Assembly: GCF_000382205.1 (NCBI RefSeq)
Contig: NZ_KB907787.1
Coordinates: 783,176-847,175 of the forward strand
Direction: 5' to 3'
Origin: Dyadobacter beijingensis DSM 21582
GTDB taxonomy: Bacteria; Bacteroidota; Bacteroidia; Cytophagales; Spirosomataceae
Length of the DNA stretch: 64,000 bases
Numbering within the stretch: position 1 is the stretch's first letter; every line of letters starts with the position of its first letter. The notes under the pieces were generated by a model. The model saw only the letters and a list, made by a program, of their open reading frames with translations. It had not been told where the DNA came from and made no database searches. This document shows, one piece after another, positions 25,827-34,453 of this stretch. Position numbers and translations under genes: made by a program.

Positions 25827-26450
25827 ATGCGGATTATATCGTGGCTGGTGCGGCTGGTAGTGCTGATTTTGTTGTTGGCGGGGATCAATGCGCTGTGGTC
25901 GGGGTTCAAAACCGGCAGCTGGCTGCCCGAATGGCTGAGCGGCGAGGATAAAACCGAAACCATGCATACATTGGTGTTGCAGGAAATCACGTCGATGGGT
26001 AAGCTGGAAGTGGTGAAATACAATTTCAAGGACGTGGTGGAGCAGGAGATTGTGAAAATGTGGCTGCCCAATGCGAAAGCGATCCTGATCGTACAGGGCG
26101 AGGCGATAGGCTGTGTGGACCTGGCTAAAATATCGATGGAGGACATTACTTCCGACGACCAGACGCTGGTGATCAACATGCCTGAGCCCGAGCTTTGTGT
26201 TTTTAAGATAGATCATAGTAAATCAAAGGTTTATAATACGGAGTACGCATTTGCCGACGAGGCCAAACTGGTGCAGGAAGCCTACAAACAGGCCGAAAAG
26301 CAAATCCAACAGTCGGCCCTCGATATGGGTATCCTCGACCAGACGAAGGAAAATGCCCGGAAAATACTGACACCCATGCTGGAAAAAGCGTCCGGTAAGA
26401 AGGTGGTGATCAAGTTTCCGATGAATGCCAGAATTGAAAAGCTGCGATGA
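25827..26450 (+). CDS. DUF4230 membrane-anchored protein
   Basis: The 207-residue protein has one N-terminal membrane helix (WLVRLVVLILLLAGINALW) and a DUF4230 domain, with the typical VLQEITSMGKLEVVKYNFKDVVEQE and a C-terminal AKQNARK-like helix. DUF4230 proteins are common in Bacteroidota and Firmicutes and have no settled function. The gene follows the SBF transporter by 3 bp and precedes the glutamine-synthetase-like gene by 28 bp. Confidence 0.8.
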   Translation: MRIISWLVRLVVLILLLAGINALWSGFKTGSWLPEWLSGEDKTETMHTLVLQEITSMGKLEVVKYNFKDVVEQEIVKMWLPNAKAILIVQGEAIGCVDLAKISMEDITSDDQTLVINMPEPELCVFKIDHSKSKVYNTEYAFADEAKLVQEAYKQAEKQIQQSALDMGILDQTKENARKILTPMLEKASGKKVVIKFPMNARIEKLR

Positions 26451-26478
26451 CCTCAATGCGCTAAACCAACCCTTTCTG

Positions 26479-27855
26479 ATGAGTAAAAAAGGATTTTTGA
26501 CGCTGGATGAACTTTCGGGCAAGATTGGGGGAGGAGAGATCGACACAATTGTAGTAGCATTCACGGACCATTACGGCCGCCTGATGGGCAAGCGCGTCGA
26601 CGCGGATTATTTTATCGATTCGGTGTCCCAATCGGGCACGCACGGCTGCAACTACCTGCTCACGACCGACATGGCGATGGACCCGGTGCCGGGCTATCAG
26701 TACGCCAACTGGGAACTCGGCTACGGCGACTTCCACATGGTACCCGACCTGTCTACGTTGCGCGTGGCCGATTGGCTGGAAAAAACAGCCCTGGTGATCT
26801 GCGATGTTCATAACGACAAATCGCACGAGCTGGAATCCATCGCGCCCAGGTCGGTACTGAAAAAGCAGCTTTCACAGCTTGCTACCGACGGTCTGGAATG
26901 CTTCGCCGCATCGGAACTGGAATACTACTTGCTTGAAAACAGCTACAAACAGGCATTTCAGCAAAATTACCAGAACCTCAGTCCTGCGGGATACTACCTG
27001 GAAGATTACCACATCATGCAAGGCACACGGAACGAGAAGTTCACGTCGACCGTTCGCCGGCACTTGAAAAACTCGGGTATTCCCATTGAAACATCGAAAG
27101 GCGAATGGGGCCTGGGGCAGCACGAGCTGAATGTGAAATACGCCGATGTACTCTCGATGGCCGATAACCACGTCGTGTACAAGCAATGCCTGAAAGAAAC
27201 GGCCGATCTGATGGGCCTTTCGGTGACGTTCATGGCCAAGTTCGCGACGGACCAGGCGGGTTCGAGCAGTCATATTCACATGAGTTTGTGGAAAGATGGG
27301 AAAAATATCTTCGACGGCGACGAGCAGCTCGGGCCGGTAAAGGGCTCGGATATTTTTCGCTGGTTTCTCGGCGGGTGGATCAGGCATGTGCCGGATGTGA
27401 TGCCGTTCTACGCCCCGACGGTTAATTCCTACAAACGCTTCGTCGACGGTTCCTGGGCGCCGACGCGCCTCGCTTGGAGTTACGACAACCGCACGGCAGG
27501 TTTCCGGGTGGTAGGCAGCGGCCCGAGCCTGCGCATCGAATGCCGCATTCCGGGCGCCGATTGCAATCCTTACCTCGCATTTGCCGCATCGCTTGCTTCG
27601 GGCCTCGACGGTATCCGAAACCGCATCGAGCCGCCCGAATGCTTCATCGGGGACATTTACGCAGCCGCCCATTTGCCGCGCGTGCCTTACACGCTGGCTG
27701 AATCGATTACATTGTTCGAAAACAGTCCGTTTGCGAAAGAGGCGTTCGGAGAGGAAGTCGTGCAGCATTACACGCATTTCTTCAAAACCGAGCAGCGGGC
27801 CTACGATACGTCCGTGACGGACTGGGAGCGCAAGCGGTATTTTGAACAGATTTAA
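26479..27855 (+). CDS. Glutamine-synthetase-family gamma-glutamyl ligase
   Basis: The 458-residue protein belongs to the glutamine synthetase superfamily. It has the N-terminal beta-grasp region (FTDHYGRLMGKRVDADYF), the catalytic domain with QHELNVKYADVL and SHIHMSLW, and the ending RIECRIPGADCNPYLAFAA. It is closer to PuuA/GlnA3-type gamma-glutamylamine ligases than to GlnA: the nucleotide-binding and ammonium-site regions differ and aldehyde and amidotransferase genes lie nearby. It would ligate glutamate to an amine using ATP. I start at ATG 26479, since a longer frame would overlap the DUF4230 gene. Confidence 0.85.
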   Translation: MSKKGFLTLDELSGKIGGGEIDTIVVAFTDHYGRLMGKRVDADYFIDSVSQSGTHGCNYLLTTDMAMDPVPGYQYANWELGYGDFHMVPDLSTLRVADWLEKTALVICDVHNDKSHELESIAPRSVLKKQLSQLATDGLECFAASELEYYLLENSYKQAFQQNYQNLSPAGYYLEDYHIMQGTRNEKFTSTVRRHLKNSGIPIETSKGEWGLGQHELNVKYADVLSMADNHVVYKQCLKETADLMGLSVTFMAKFATDQAGSSSHIHMSLWKDGKNIFDGDEQLGPVKGSDIFRWFLGGWIRHVPDVMPFYAPTVNSYKRFVDGSWAPTRLAWSYDNRTAGFRVVGSGPSLRIECRIPGADCNPYLAFAASLASGLDGIRNRIEPPECFIGDIYAAAHLPRVPYTLAESITLFENSPFAKEAFGEEVVQHYTHFFKTEQRAYDTSVTDWERKRYFEQI

Positions 27856-27894
27856 GACACTCAATTACTATCAAAAAACATAACCAATCAACCC

Positions 27895-28668
27895 ATGCGC
27901 TTAGAGAACAAAGTCGCGCTTATTACAGGTGGTAGCGGCGGTATTGGCCGGGAAACCGCTATTTTGTTTGCCAAAGAAGGAGCTAAAATCGTTGTGACCG
28001 ACGTGAACGACGCGGCCGGTCAGGAGACGGTCGACGAGATCGTCAAAAACGGCGGTGAGGCCTATTTCCTCCACTCGGACGTGTCCAAAGCAGCCGATAA
28101 CGAGGCGGCGGTGGCATTTACGGAAGAGAAATTCGGGAAGCTGAATATCCTTTTCAACAACGCGGGCATTATGCACAGCGACGACGACAATGCCGTAACT
28201 ACGGAAGAGGCGATCTGGGACCTGACGATGAATATCAATGCCAAAGGCGTTTTCCTGGGTTGCAAATACGGTATACCGGCATTGAAACGCGCCGGCGGAG
28301 GTTCGATCATCAATACGGCCTCATTTGTAGCGATTCTGGGTGCTGCTACGCCGCAGGTGGCTTACACGGCCAGTAAAGGCGCCGTCCTCGCGCTGACGCG
28401 TGAGCTCGCGGTCATCCACGCACGCGAGAACATCCGCGTGAACGCATTATGCCCGGGCCCGCTGCGCACGGAGCTGCTGATGAAGTTTTTGAACACGGAA
28501 GAAAAGAAACAGCGCCGCCTGGTACACATCCCGATGGGCCGTTTCGGCGAAGCGAAGGAAATGGCATATGCCGCATTATTCCTCGCATCGGACGAATCAT
28601 CGTTCGTAACCGGCACCGACTTCCTGGTCGACGGCGGTATTACTTCGGCTTATGTAACTCCGTTATAA
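27895..28668 (+). CDS. Short-chain dehydrogenase/reductase
   Basis: The 257-residue classical SDR has TGGSGGIGRE (residues 11-20), NNAGIM near 88, catalytic Ser in NTASFVAILG, and YTASKGA. It ends with the common FVTGTDFLVDGGITSAYV. It is named glucose 1-dehydrogenase or 3-oxoacyl reductase by homology in many genomes, but the substrate is uncertain. Between a gamma-glutamyl ligase (39 bp upstream) and an aldehyde dehydrogenase it could oxidise an alcohol such as a gamma-glutamylated amino alcohol. Confidence 0.85.
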   Translation: MRLENKVALITGGSGGIGRETAILFAKEGAKIVVTDVNDAAGQETVDEIVKNGGEAYFLHSDVSKAADNEAAVAFTEEKFGKLNILFNNAGIMHSDDDNAVTTEEAIWDLTMNINAKGVFLGCKYGIPALKRAGGGSIINTASFVAILGAATPQVAYTASKGAVLALTRELAVIHARENIRVNALCPGPLRTELLMKFLNTEEKKQRRLVHIPMGRFGEAKEMAYAALFLASDESSFVTGTDFLVDGGITSAYVTPL

Positions 28669-28675
28669 TTAGGAG

Positions 28676-28765
28676 GAAAGGGAGGATGGAGGAAGGGGAG
28701 GATGGAGGAGGCTCTATCCCAGTTCCCTTTCTTCCATCCTCCCCTTCTTCCCTTTTCTCCTTTCA
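28676..28765. repeat. Long polypurine/polypyrimidine inverted repeat
   Basis: A purine-only strand from 28670 to 28710 is followed by a pyrimidine-rich arm to 28770. The core GAAGGGGAGGATGGA (28692-28706) pairs perfectly with 28733-28747 over a 26-base loop, and the outer parts pair imperfectly. It lies between SDR and aldehyde dehydrogenase genes, ending just before the start at 28771. A smaller relative is at 22446-22490. Confidence 0.65.
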
Positions 28766-28770
28766 AAAAC

Positions 28771-30156
28771 ATGACTCAAAAAACTATAAGCCCGATCGAT
28801 GGCTCTGTGTATGTGGAGCGCGAACTGGCGAATGCGCAGGCTGTGGAGTCCGCTTTGGAAAAGGCCGTAGCTGCACAAAAGAAATGGAAAAAGACGACGC
28901 TGGCCGAGCGCGAGGCGGTATGCCGCAAGGCAGTGGAATATTTTCTTGACCATGCCGATGAAATCGGTCTGGAACTGACCTGGCAAATGGGCCGGCCTGT
29001 CCGCTACACCGCCAACGAAATCCGCCGCGGTTTCCAGGAAAGGGCCAATTATATGATTTCGGTGGCCGGAAAAGCATTGGCCGATGTGGAAGTCGATGAG
29101 ATTCCGGGCTTCAAACGGTTTGTCAGACGCGACCCGCTGGGCGTCGTTTTCGTCGTGGCGCCGTGGAATTATCCCTATCTGACGTCCGTGAACTCGGTCA
29201 TTCCCGCGATTATGTCGGGGAATGCGGTGATTTTGAAGCATGCGCAGCAAACGCCGCTCTGTGCCGAGCGTTACGCCGCCGCGTTCGAGTATGCCGGCTT
29301 GCCGGAAGGTGTGTTTCAATATTTGCATTTGAGCCACGAACAGGTCGCGCAGGTGATCGGCGACACGCGGATCGACTATGTGGCGTTTACAGGCTCGGTC
29401 GAAGGTGGTCACGCGGTGCAGAAGGCTATCAACGAGCGTTTTATCATCGGTGGCTTGGAGCTGGGAGGCAAAGATCCCGCCTACGTACGCCCGGACGCGA
29501 ACCTGGCCGATGCGGTTGAAAATCTCGTAGACGGTTCTTTTTTCAACTCCGGCCAGTCGTGCTGCGGTATCGAGCGCATTTATGTACACCAGGATGTGTA
29601 TGATGCATTTATCAAAGGTTTTGAAGAGCTGACTAAAACCTACGTTCTGGGTGACCCGCGCGACGCGGACACGACATTAGGGCCAATGGTAAGGACGTCC
29701 GCCGCCGATTTTGCCCAGAAACAGATTGACGATGCTGTTGCCGCCGGAGCTACTGCATTGATAGACCCCGCATTGTTTCCCGCGCACCAGGCCGGTACGC
29801 CTTACCTGGCACCACAAGTACTCGTAAATGTGAGCCATTCGATGGCGATCATGACGGAAGAAACCTTCGCCCCGGTGGTAGGCATTATGCCCGTCGCCAG
29901 CGATGAAGAGGCCGTTCGCCTAATGAACGACAGCCAATACGGCCTCACCGCATCCATCTGGACGTCGGACGTCGACGCTGCGCTGCAAATCGGCGAGCAG
30001 GTCGAAACCGGTACCTGGTTCATGAACCGCTGCGATTACCTCGACCCGGCACTAGCCTGGACGGGTGTCAAGAATTCGGGGCGGGGCTGTACGCTGTCGG
30101 TAGTGGGGTACGAGGCATTGACGCGGCCTAAGTCTTTTCATTTGAAAACAGGGTAA
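28771..30156 (+). CDS. Aldehyde dehydrogenase
   Basis: The 461-residue enzyme is an NAD(P)-dependent aldehyde dehydrogenase. Catalytic residues are Glu230 in LELGGK and Cys264 in GQSCC. The cofactor region PWNYP is at about 131-135 and FTGSVEGG at 207-213. The start is ATG 28771 (MTQKTISPIDG), as an upstream ATG at 28702 lies within the polypurine hairpin. Placed after a gamma-glutamyl ligase and SDR it may act like PuuC on a gamma-glutamyl aminoaldehyde. Length is slightly short for the superfamily but complete. Confidence 0.9.
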   Translation: MTQKTISPIDGSVYVERELANAQAVESALEKAVAAQKKWKKTTLAEREAVCRKAVEYFLDHADEIGLELTWQMGRPVRYTANEIRRGFQERANYMISVAGKALADVEVDEIPGFKRFVRRDPLGVVFVVAPWNYPYLTSVNSVIPAIMSGNAVILKHAQQTPLCAERYAAAFEYAGLPEGVFQYLHLSHEQVAQVIGDTRIDYVAFTGSVEGGHAVQKAINERFIIGGLELGGKDPAYVRPDANLADAVENLVDGSFFNSGQSCCGIERIYVHQDVYDAFIKGFEELTKTYVLGDPRDADTTLGPMVRTSAADFAQKQIDDAVAAGATALIDPALFPAHQAGTPYLAPQVLVNVSHSMAIMTEETFAPVVGIMPVASDEEAVRLMNDSQYGLTASIWTSDVDAALQIGEQVETGTWFMNRCDYLDPALAWTGVKNSGRGCTLSVVGYEALTRPKSFHLKTG

Positions 30157-30201
30157 GTTGGTTTCCCGGTTTATATTTAATGTAAACCAGACAACAGCAA
30201 T

Positions 30202-30792
30202 ATGAAAAGTATCGACACACTGGATCTGAACGGTACGTATAGCTATGCCGACTATTTGAAATGGGAGTTTGAAGAGCGTTTGGAACTGATTAAAGGGAAA
30301 ATCTTTAAAATGTCGCCTGCGCCTCCTACCCGGCATCAGAAAATTGCCGGGATGCTTTTTGCTGAAATATGGCAATTGCTTAAATACAGAGATTGTCAGG
30401 TTTTTATAGCTCCGTTTGATGTGAGACTTCCAAAATTTGATGTTCAGTCTGATACGGAAATTCTCACGGTTGTCCAGCCTGATATTTCGGTGGTTTGTGA
30501 TCCAATGAAGGTCGATAAAAAAGGCTGTATAGGTGCGCCCGACTGGATTATTGAGATACTTTCCCCGGGCAATACCAGGAAGGAAATGAATAATAAGTTT
30601 GATGTATACGAGGAATCGGGTGTAAAAGAATATTGGTTGGTAGAGCCGAATGATGAAGTGGTTTTTGTGTATGTGTTAATTGGAGAAGGAAAATTTATAG
30701 GATTGAAGCCGTACACCATAGGGCAGGCGCTTACTTCAATTACATTACCTGACTTTACTATCGATTTAAACCAGCTTTTCGATAAAAAGTAA
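30202..30792 (+). CDS. Uma2-family endonuclease-like protein
   Basis: The 196-residue protein is a Uma2 (DUF820) member of the PD-(D/E)XK superfamily, with the typical LELIKGKIFKMSPAP, VQPDISVVCD and WIIEILSPGNTRKEM, and Lys in VKEYWLVEP. The function of these proteins is unsettled. It separates aldehyde dehydrogenase and amidotransferase genes and looks like an accessory insertion in that run. Its base composition is more AT-rich than that of its neighbours. An inverted repeat (GGTTTA...TAAACC, 30168-30188) precedes it. Confidence 0.85.
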   Translation: MKSIDTLDLNGTYSYADYLKWEFEERLELIKGKIFKMSPAPPTRHQKIAGMLFAEIWQLLKYRDCQVFIAPFDVRLPKFDVQSDTEILTVVQPDISVVCDPMKVDKKGCIGAPDWIIEILSPGNTRKEMNNKFDVYEESGVKEYWLVEPNDEVVFVYVLIGEGKFIGLKPYTIGQALTSITLPDFTIDLNQLFDKK

Positions 30793-30798
30793 TTAATA

Positions 30799-31503
30799 AT
30801 GACAAAAGTAGGATTACTGGAATGTGACCACGTGCGCGAGGAGCTGTTGCCGATTGCGGGGGATTACCGGGAGATGTTTCCGGCCCTGTTCGCGCAGGTG
30901 GCACCGGACTGGGAGTTTACGTTTTATGATGTTTGTAATGGTCATTTCCCGGCTTCGGTGGACGAATGCGAGGTGTATTTGTGCACCGGTTCGAAGTTTT
31001 CGGTGTACGACGATGAGCCGTGGATCGGGCATTTGAAGGAGTTTGTGCGGGAAATTCATGCTGCCGGGAAGAAGTATATCGGCATATGTTTCGGGCATCA
31101 GATGCTGGCGGAAGCATTGGGCGGGAAGGTGCAGAAGGCGATGGTAGGCTGGTGTGTGGGCGTGCATAACTTTCAGGTATTGAGCCAGGAAGACTGGATG
31201 TCGCCGCCGCGGCCATCATTTAATTTGCTGATGATGTGCCAGGACCAGGTGATGGAGCTGCCGCCCGACAGTACCATATTGGCCGAGACGCAGGATTGCC
31301 CGGTCGGCATGTTCCGCGCAGGCACGCATATGGTGGGCATCCAGGCGCATCCGGAGTTTTCGAAACCGTACGAAAAGGCATTAATGGAGATCCGCACGGA
31401 ACGTATCGGCGCCGCGAAGGTGGAAATGGGGATCGTCAGCCTGGAATTGCCGCTGCATGAATTGACTTTTGCGAATTGGTTAAAGAACTTCGCTGCGCTA
31501 TGA
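30799..31503 (+). CDS. Class I glutamine amidotransferase-like hydrolase
   Basis: The 234-residue protein has a class I glutamine amidotransferase domain with nucleophile Cys97 in GICFGHQ and the dyad His184/Glu186 in IQAHPEF, giving a complete catalytic triad. It resembles the stand-alone GMP-synthase-type amidotransferases more than the C26 peptidase PuuD. Next to a gamma-glutamyl ligase and dehydrogenases, hydrolysis of a gamma-glutamyl amide is the attractive role. It starts 7 bp after the Uma2 stop. Confidence 0.8.
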   Translation: MTKVGLLECDHVREELLPIAGDYREMFPALFAQVAPDWEFTFYDVCNGHFPASVDECEVYLCTGSKFSVYDDEPWIGHLKEFVREIHAAGKKYIGICFGHQMLAEALGGKVQKAMVGWCVGVHNFQVLSQEDWMSPPRPSFNLLMMCQDQVMELPPDSTILAETQDCPVGMFRAGTHMVGIQAHPEFSKPYEKALMEIRTERIGAAKVEMGIVSLELPLHELTFANWLKNFAAL

Positions 31504-31563
31504 AGTAGCCATCCGGTTTGCTATTTTTACCGCTACTAAGATTTCAACTTACCAATCCCCGCA

Positions 31564-32082
31564 ATGAGTGAAAACAGTACGGTGTCGCGGCGTCAGATTT
31601 TAAGTGCCCATCAGACGGGACAGAAAATACGCCGGATCGCTTTTGAAATATACGAGCAGAATTTTGAAGAAAAGAGCATCATCATCGCCGGTATTGCCGG
31701 TGAAGGGTATGCTTTCGCCAGAAGGCTCGCGACCGAGCTTACGCAAATTTCCCCGCTCGACGTGCAGCTGATCGAACTTCGTTTCGACAAAAATATCCAC
31801 CAGCAAAGCCCCATCCTCTTCGACCGGGACCTGAATGTTGAAAACCAGGTCGTGATCGTTGCCGACGATGTGCTCAACACCGGCCGCACGCTGGCATTCG
31901 CATTGGAGCCGTTCCTGAAAGTATCGATGAAAAAGGTACAGGTAGCCGTGATCGTCGACCGCAGCCACCACAAATTCCCCGTCCACGCGGACTACGTCGG
32001 GTATTCACTGAGTACGACGCTGACCGAGCATGTAGAAGTGGTCCTGAGCCGTGCGGAGGAAGAAGGGGTTTATTTGAAATAA
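31564..32082 (+). CDS. Phosphoribosyltransferase-domain protein, PyrR-like
   Basis: The 172-residue protein has a type I phosphoribosyltransferase fold with the PRPP loop VVIVADDVLNTGRTLA (residues about 96-111). The layout (start SRRQILSAHQTGQKIRRIAFEIYE, later VIVDRSHHKFPVHADYVG and STTLTEHVEV) recalls the PyrR/uracil PRTase group. PyrR regulates pyrimidine genes in other phyla, but regulation here is not shown. A large hairpin follows and separates it from the converging alpha-galactosidase gene. Confidence 0.8.
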   Translation: MSENSTVSRRQILSAHQTGQKIRRIAFEIYEQNFEEKSIIIAGIAGEGYAFARRLATELTQISPLDVQLIELRFDKNIHQQSPILFDRDLNVENQVVIVADDVLNTGRTLAFALEPFLKVSMKKVQVAVIVDRSHHKFPVHADYVGYSLSTTLTEHVEVVLSRAEEEGVYLK

Positions 32083-32086
32083 TATA

Positions 32087-32144
32087 GCCACGAAGGCACG
32101 AAGTTACACGAATATACTTTCGTGCCTCTTCGTGCCTTCGTGGC
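32087..32144. terminator. Large hairpin built of CACGAAGG-type repeats
   Basis: GCCACGAAGGCACGAAG (32087-32103) is perfectly complementary to 32128-32144. Within the loop, CACGAA (32107-32112) pairs with TTCGTG (32119-32124), so almost the whole 58 bp can fold. It sits between converging genes and can work as a bidirectional terminator. The arm is itself a tandem of an 8-base motif, as in the CGAAGGCACGAAG dispersed repeats found in many bacterial genomes. Confidence 0.65.
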
Positions 32145-32149
32145 ACCAT

Positions 32150-34357
32150 CTATCTCACCTCCAAAACCTCCAAAATCACACTGGTCCGCCGCGCATTGAC
32201 TACCGGGTTGAAGCCCGCCGTCATCAGGAAATCTCCCGAATACACCTGGTCTTCCTTGATTGATGATTTCGTGTCGGGGTAGAGGTTGAGCTCTCGCACT
32301 TTATATTTTTTCCCCGCATCCAATCCCTGCAAACGAATGGCTATGTCCGAGCCGGCGCCATTGCGGTTGCTGACGAGGTAGGAGAATACGATCGCCCGGT
32401 CTTTGGCTTTGGAGCCGAAAAGGAGCGAGGCGAAGTCGTTTTTCTTGGGATCGACAAGGCGGTATAGGTCGCCGTGCCATACCACATCCTTGATCGCATT
32501 GTACGTTGCGACTGATTGCTGGCTGAATTGCAGGTCTTTTTCATTCAAATGGCTCACTACGATGTCGTAGCCCAGCTTGCCCATCATGGCCACGTCGGTG
32601 CGAAATTTGAGCGGCTGCTTGCCCCAGTCGGTCACGTGTGCGCTTTGCGCGATGGCGGGGAAGAAATAGGAGTATTCCCATTGCATGAAAATGCGTTCGA
32701 GTGGGTCGGTGTTGTCGCTCGGCCAGAACTCCGTGAAGTATTTCAGCGCTTCGTAATCGACACGCCCGCCGCCGCCCGAGCAGAGCATCATCGGTACCTT
32801 CGGGTATTTCGCGCGTAGTTTTTCCAGCACTTTATACAAGCCTTTTACATAATCGACGTATAGCTGCGACTGCTTCTGCTTGCTCTTTTCAAGGTACGCC
32901 GAATGCGCATTGAAAGTAATTGCATTACAATCCCATTTAATGTAGGCGATGTCCGGATTTTCGGTAAAAAGTTTATCCAGGATGCCGTAGACGAAGTTTT
33001 GTACCTCAGGATTAGACAAATCGAGCGGGAGCTGGTTGCGCATGTAATGCTCCGGCCGCTGCGGCTGGCGGATCACCCAGTCGGGGTGTTTTTCATAGAG
33101 TTCGCTTTTGGGGTTGACCATTTCCGGCTCTACCCATATCCCGAATTTGATACCGGCATTTTGGGCTTCTTTCACGAGGTAACCAATGCCGTGCGGCAGT
33201 TTTTTCACGTTTTCCTGCCAGTCGCCGAGGCCGGCGCGGTCGTCGTTCCGGGGATATTTGTTGGCGAACCAGCCGTCGTCGAGCAGAAACATATCTACGC
33301 CCAACTTCTTGCCGTCCTTGAAAAGCCCGGCCAGTTTTTCTTCATTAAAATCGAAATAAGTGGCTTCCCAGTTGTTAAGCAGGGTCAGGCGCGAGCCTTC
33401 GCCGTCCAGGATGCGGTATTTGCGGGCCCAGTTGTGCAGGTTGCGGCTGGCTTCGCCTTTGCCATTTTCGGAGAATGTATAGATAAATGACGGTGTTTTG
33501 AAGTCCCTGCCCGATGCGACCGGGTATTCGGACGCATAGTTGTTGATGCCCGCGATCAGGCGCAGGTTATGGTACGAATCGACCTCGAAATCCATGCGGA
33601 AGTTACCCGACCACGCCAATGTGCCGAGCAATACTTTGCCTTCGGTTTCGGTAGCCGGCTTGTCGAACGAAAGTTGGAAGCTTGGCGGCTGGAACAGGTT
33701 CGCGCGGGTGCCGAGTTTGGAATCCAGTACGCGGATACCGGCCGTGAGCAGCTCTTCTTCCGGGTTCATCTCGCGGGCCCAGGTGCCGTTGTAATGCGTG
33801 AGGTAGAAGTCCTTGCCGGGGAAGTAGAGGTTCGCGGAGGCATATTTGTTCAACGTGATCTCGCCCTTCTCCGCGCTTTTGATCACACTCCACTGTTCCA
33901 TTACATTCTCGCGGGAGTAGGTTTTGTAAAACAACGTCACCTCGACTGCATACACCGGATCTTTGAGCTGAATGCTGGTAACCGACACATTATCGTTCTC
34001 GCGCGTGGTATGGTGATTTTGGTAAACCAGATCGGTCGATTTGTTGCCGTCGGCGTGGGTAATCTGCAAGGCTGGCTCCGAAACGCTCCATGAGCCGGCG
34101 GGCGTGTAGGCGGAGTTGTAAATGCCGGCATTGCCGTCGCGCTGGCGGCTCTGGGATGCTACAAGATCGTATTCCGCCGTTTGGGATAGTTTTTTACCAA
34201 AATAAATGATCGATAAATGCTTGTCCTGATCGGTTTGAAGTACCAGTGCGTTCCGGGCAGTTTCGATGGGAATGGTAACCTTGTTCTGGGCCTTTGAGTC
34301 GATCGCGTGCAGGAGCAGCAGCAACAGGGGGATGGCAATGCGCCGGAGAAGATTCAT
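32150..34357 (-). CDS. Alpha-galactosidase, glycoside hydrolase family 36
   Basis: The 735-residue secreted enzyme has a signal peptide (residues 1-24, LLLLLLHAIDSKAQ) and the GH36 architecture: an N-terminal beta-sandwich, a TIM barrel and a C-terminal sheet. Catalytic signatures are FLLDDGWF, IKWDCNAI (nucleophile Asp) and WPSDNTDPLERI (acid/base Asp). It removes alpha-galactosyl ends from oligosaccharides, probably in the periplasm. I start at ATG 34357, since the longer frame opens with TTG and adds a second hydrophobic segment. Confidence 0.9.
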   Translation of the reverse strand: MNLLRRIAIPLLLLLLHAIDSKAQNKVTIPIETARNALVLQTDQDKHLSIIYFGKKLSQTAEYDLVASQSRQRDGNAGIYNSAYTPAGSWSVSEPALQITHADGNKSTDLVYQNHHTTRENDNVSVTSIQLKDPVYAVEVTLFYKTYSRENVMEQWSVIKSAEKGEITLNKYASANLYFPGKDFYLTHYNGTWAREMNPEEELLTAGIRVLDSKLGTRANLFQPPSFQLSFDKPATETEGKVLLGTLAWSGNFRMDFEVDSYHNLRLIAGINNYASEYPVASGRDFKTPSFIYTFSENGKGEASRNLHNWARKYRILDGEGSRLTLLNNWEATYFDFNEEKLAGLFKDGKKLGVDMFLLDDGWFANKYPRNDDRAGLGDWQENVKKLPHGIGYLVKEAQNAGIKFGIWVEPEMVNPKSELYEKHPDWVIRQPQRPEHYMRNQLPLDLSNPEVQNFVYGILDKLFTENPDIAYIKWDCNAITFNAHSAYLEKSKQKQSQLYVDYVKGLYKVLEKLRAKYPKVPMMLCSGGGGRVDYEALKYFTEFWPSDNTDPLERIFMQWEYSYFFPAIAQSAHVTDWGKQPLKFRTDVAMMGKLGYDIVVSHLNEKDLQFSQQSVATYNAIKDVVWHGDLYRLVDPKKNDFASLLFGSKAKDRAIVFSYLVSNRNGAGSDIAIRLQGLDAGKKYKVRELNLYPDTKSSIKEDQVYSGDFLMTAGFNPVVNARRTSVILEVLEVR

Positions 34358-34389
34358 TGAAATACAAAATATAAAGGTTAGGAAATAAA

Positions 34390-34433
34390 AAAGGACCAAC
34401 GCTTGCAATGATACTGCGCAAGATTGATCCTTT
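34390..34433 (-). terminator. Rho-independent terminator of kup
   Basis: On the minus strand AAAGGA, CTTGC and their partners GCAAG and TCCTTT form an interrupted stem (34433-34390), followed by TTTTTTATTT. It is 20 bp after the kup stop and in the right orientation. Confidence 0.7.
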
Positions 34434-34453
34434 CCAATGTATGAGAGGCGCGA

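Noticed and set aside
26872..27864. A 330-residue frame opposite the glutamine-synthetase-like gene
   Set aside because: It is a shadow frame rich in Arg, Val and His, without motifs, covered by a gene with clear family signatures.
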